Positions 5,330 through 5,677 of a DNA stretch of 5,677 nt are shown here, one piece after another. Every line of letters starts with the position of its first letter. Position 1 is the first letter of the stretch. A program made the translations under genes and the position numbers. The DNA comes from Oscillospiraceae bacterium (GTDB taxonomy: Bacteria > Bacillota_A > Clostridia > Oscillospirales > CAG-272). The stretch spans positions 1 through 5,677 of the forward strand of contig SVSO01000198.1 of assembly GCA_015064195.1 (NCBI GenBank). Direction: 5' to 3'. The notes beneath the pieces were generated by a model, which saw nothing but the letters and a program-made list of their open reading frames with translations, was not told where the DNA came from and did not search any database.

Positions 5330-5677
5330 TCAAATCTCCTCCGTATTTTTTCCTTCGCCCGTCCAGTTGATCTGGTCGAAAATGCTCTTCACCGGCACGA
5401 TGGCAGCGCCGTCATAGTGCAGGCTTTTGCCGGTTTTTCTGCGCATTTCCAGATTGCGCTCCGGCACAATGATGCGCGTGAATCCGAGACGCACCGCCTC
5501 TGATACCCGCTGATCAAAATTCTGCACCGCCCGCACTTCGCCCGCAAGGCCGATCTCTCCGATGGCGATGAGATCATCCGCCACCGCTTCATCCTTGATG
5601 GAGGAAATGAGCGCCATGGCCACTGCCAGATCCGCCGCCGGCTCGTCGATATGCAGTCCGCCGATCACGTTGAGATA
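5330..5677 (-). CDS. radA: DNA repair protein RadA/Sms, C-terminal Lon-like domain (N-terminus beyond right edge)
   Basis: The frame is open from base 5677 on the minus strand and ends at TGA (5332-5330), giving 115 residues. The fragment begins YLNVIGGLHIDEPAADLAVA and continues with IAIGEIGLAGEVRAV (about residues 38-52) and RLGFTRIIVPERN (about 63-75). These are strongly conserved in the RadA/Sms C-terminal Lon-protease-like domain. The zinc finger, Walker A/B RecA core and KNRFG motif (most of a roughly 450-aa protein) lie outside the window. By family knowledge RadA is a cytosolic DnaB-type helicase that helps branch migration in recombinational repair. The segment aligned to the Lon catalytic-serine region reads EPAAD, without the serine, consistent with a non-proteolytic domain. 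A flavoprotein gene follows 4 nt later. Confidence 0.95.
   Translation of the reverse strand, partial: YLNVIGGLHIDEPAADLAVAMALISSIKDEAVADDLIAIGEIGLAGEVRAVQNFDQRVSEAVRLGFTRIIVPERNLEMRRKTGKSLHYDGAAIVPVKSIFDQINWTGEGKNTEEI
5336..5342 (-). promoter_or_regulatory. Ribosome binding site of the flavoprotein gene, inside the radA 3' end
   Basis: On the minus strand GGAGGAG lies within the last codons of radA (Glu-Glu-Ile), 10 nt before the ATG at 5325-5323. It favours that ATG over the one immediately after it and points to translation coupled with radA. Confidence 0.75.

Overview
The window looks like a chromosomal segment from an anaerobic Firmicute, most likely a gut-type member of the Clostridia (Oscillospiraceae or Christensenellales-like). 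The evidence is an SLH-domain secreted protein with copper-amine-oxidase-N-like repeats, a YtqB/MnmM-type methyltransferase, an Fe-S flavoprotein-like oxidoreductase, AGGAGG-type ribosome binding sites, and fairly GC-rich coding sequence that avoids TTA, CTA and TCA codons. The taxonomic guess is inference from these families; no rRNA gene is present to confirm it.

Plus strand, 1-4682: six co-directional genes in a tight run. The first is the C-terminal half of a Gfo/Idh/MocA-family sugar dehydrogenase, cut by the left edge. A 62-nt gap with a 13-bp hairpin follows. Then come two tandem paralogous sugar phosphate isomerase/epimerase-type TIM barrels (654-1541 and 1554-2447), both with an intact metal-binding set. 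Next are a secreted SLH-domain protein (2465-3754), the probable tRNA wobble-uridine methyltransferase MnmM (3757-4308), and a short orphan protein with one TolB/PD40-like motif (4308-4682). The intergenic gaps are 12, 17, 2 and -1 nt, so 654-4682 could be one transcript. The dehydrogenase and the two isomerases plausibly act together on a sugar, polyol or keto-sugar; the substrate cannot be read from the sequence.

Junction, 4664-4776: two 30-bp tandem repeats sit next to an inverted half-copy. The inverted arm encodes the last five residues of the orphan protein, and its TAA stop lies in the hairpin loop, so the element probably reshaped the 3' end of that gene. A strong bidirectional intrinsic terminator follows.

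Minus strand, 5677-4756: the C-terminal Lon-like domain of the DNA repair protein RadA/Sms enters from the right edge. Four nucleotides after its stop begins a flavodoxin-fold oxidoreductase with a CX2CX2CX5C cysteine cluster like that of archaeal-type iron-sulfur flavoproteins. This pair converges on the plus-strand run at the shared terminator.

There are no tRNA, rRNA, CRISPR, transposase or phage genes. I do not see clear evidence of a wholly new system. The most unusual items are the repeat element that ends a gene and the tandem isomerase pair beside a Gfo/Idh/MocA dehydrogenase.
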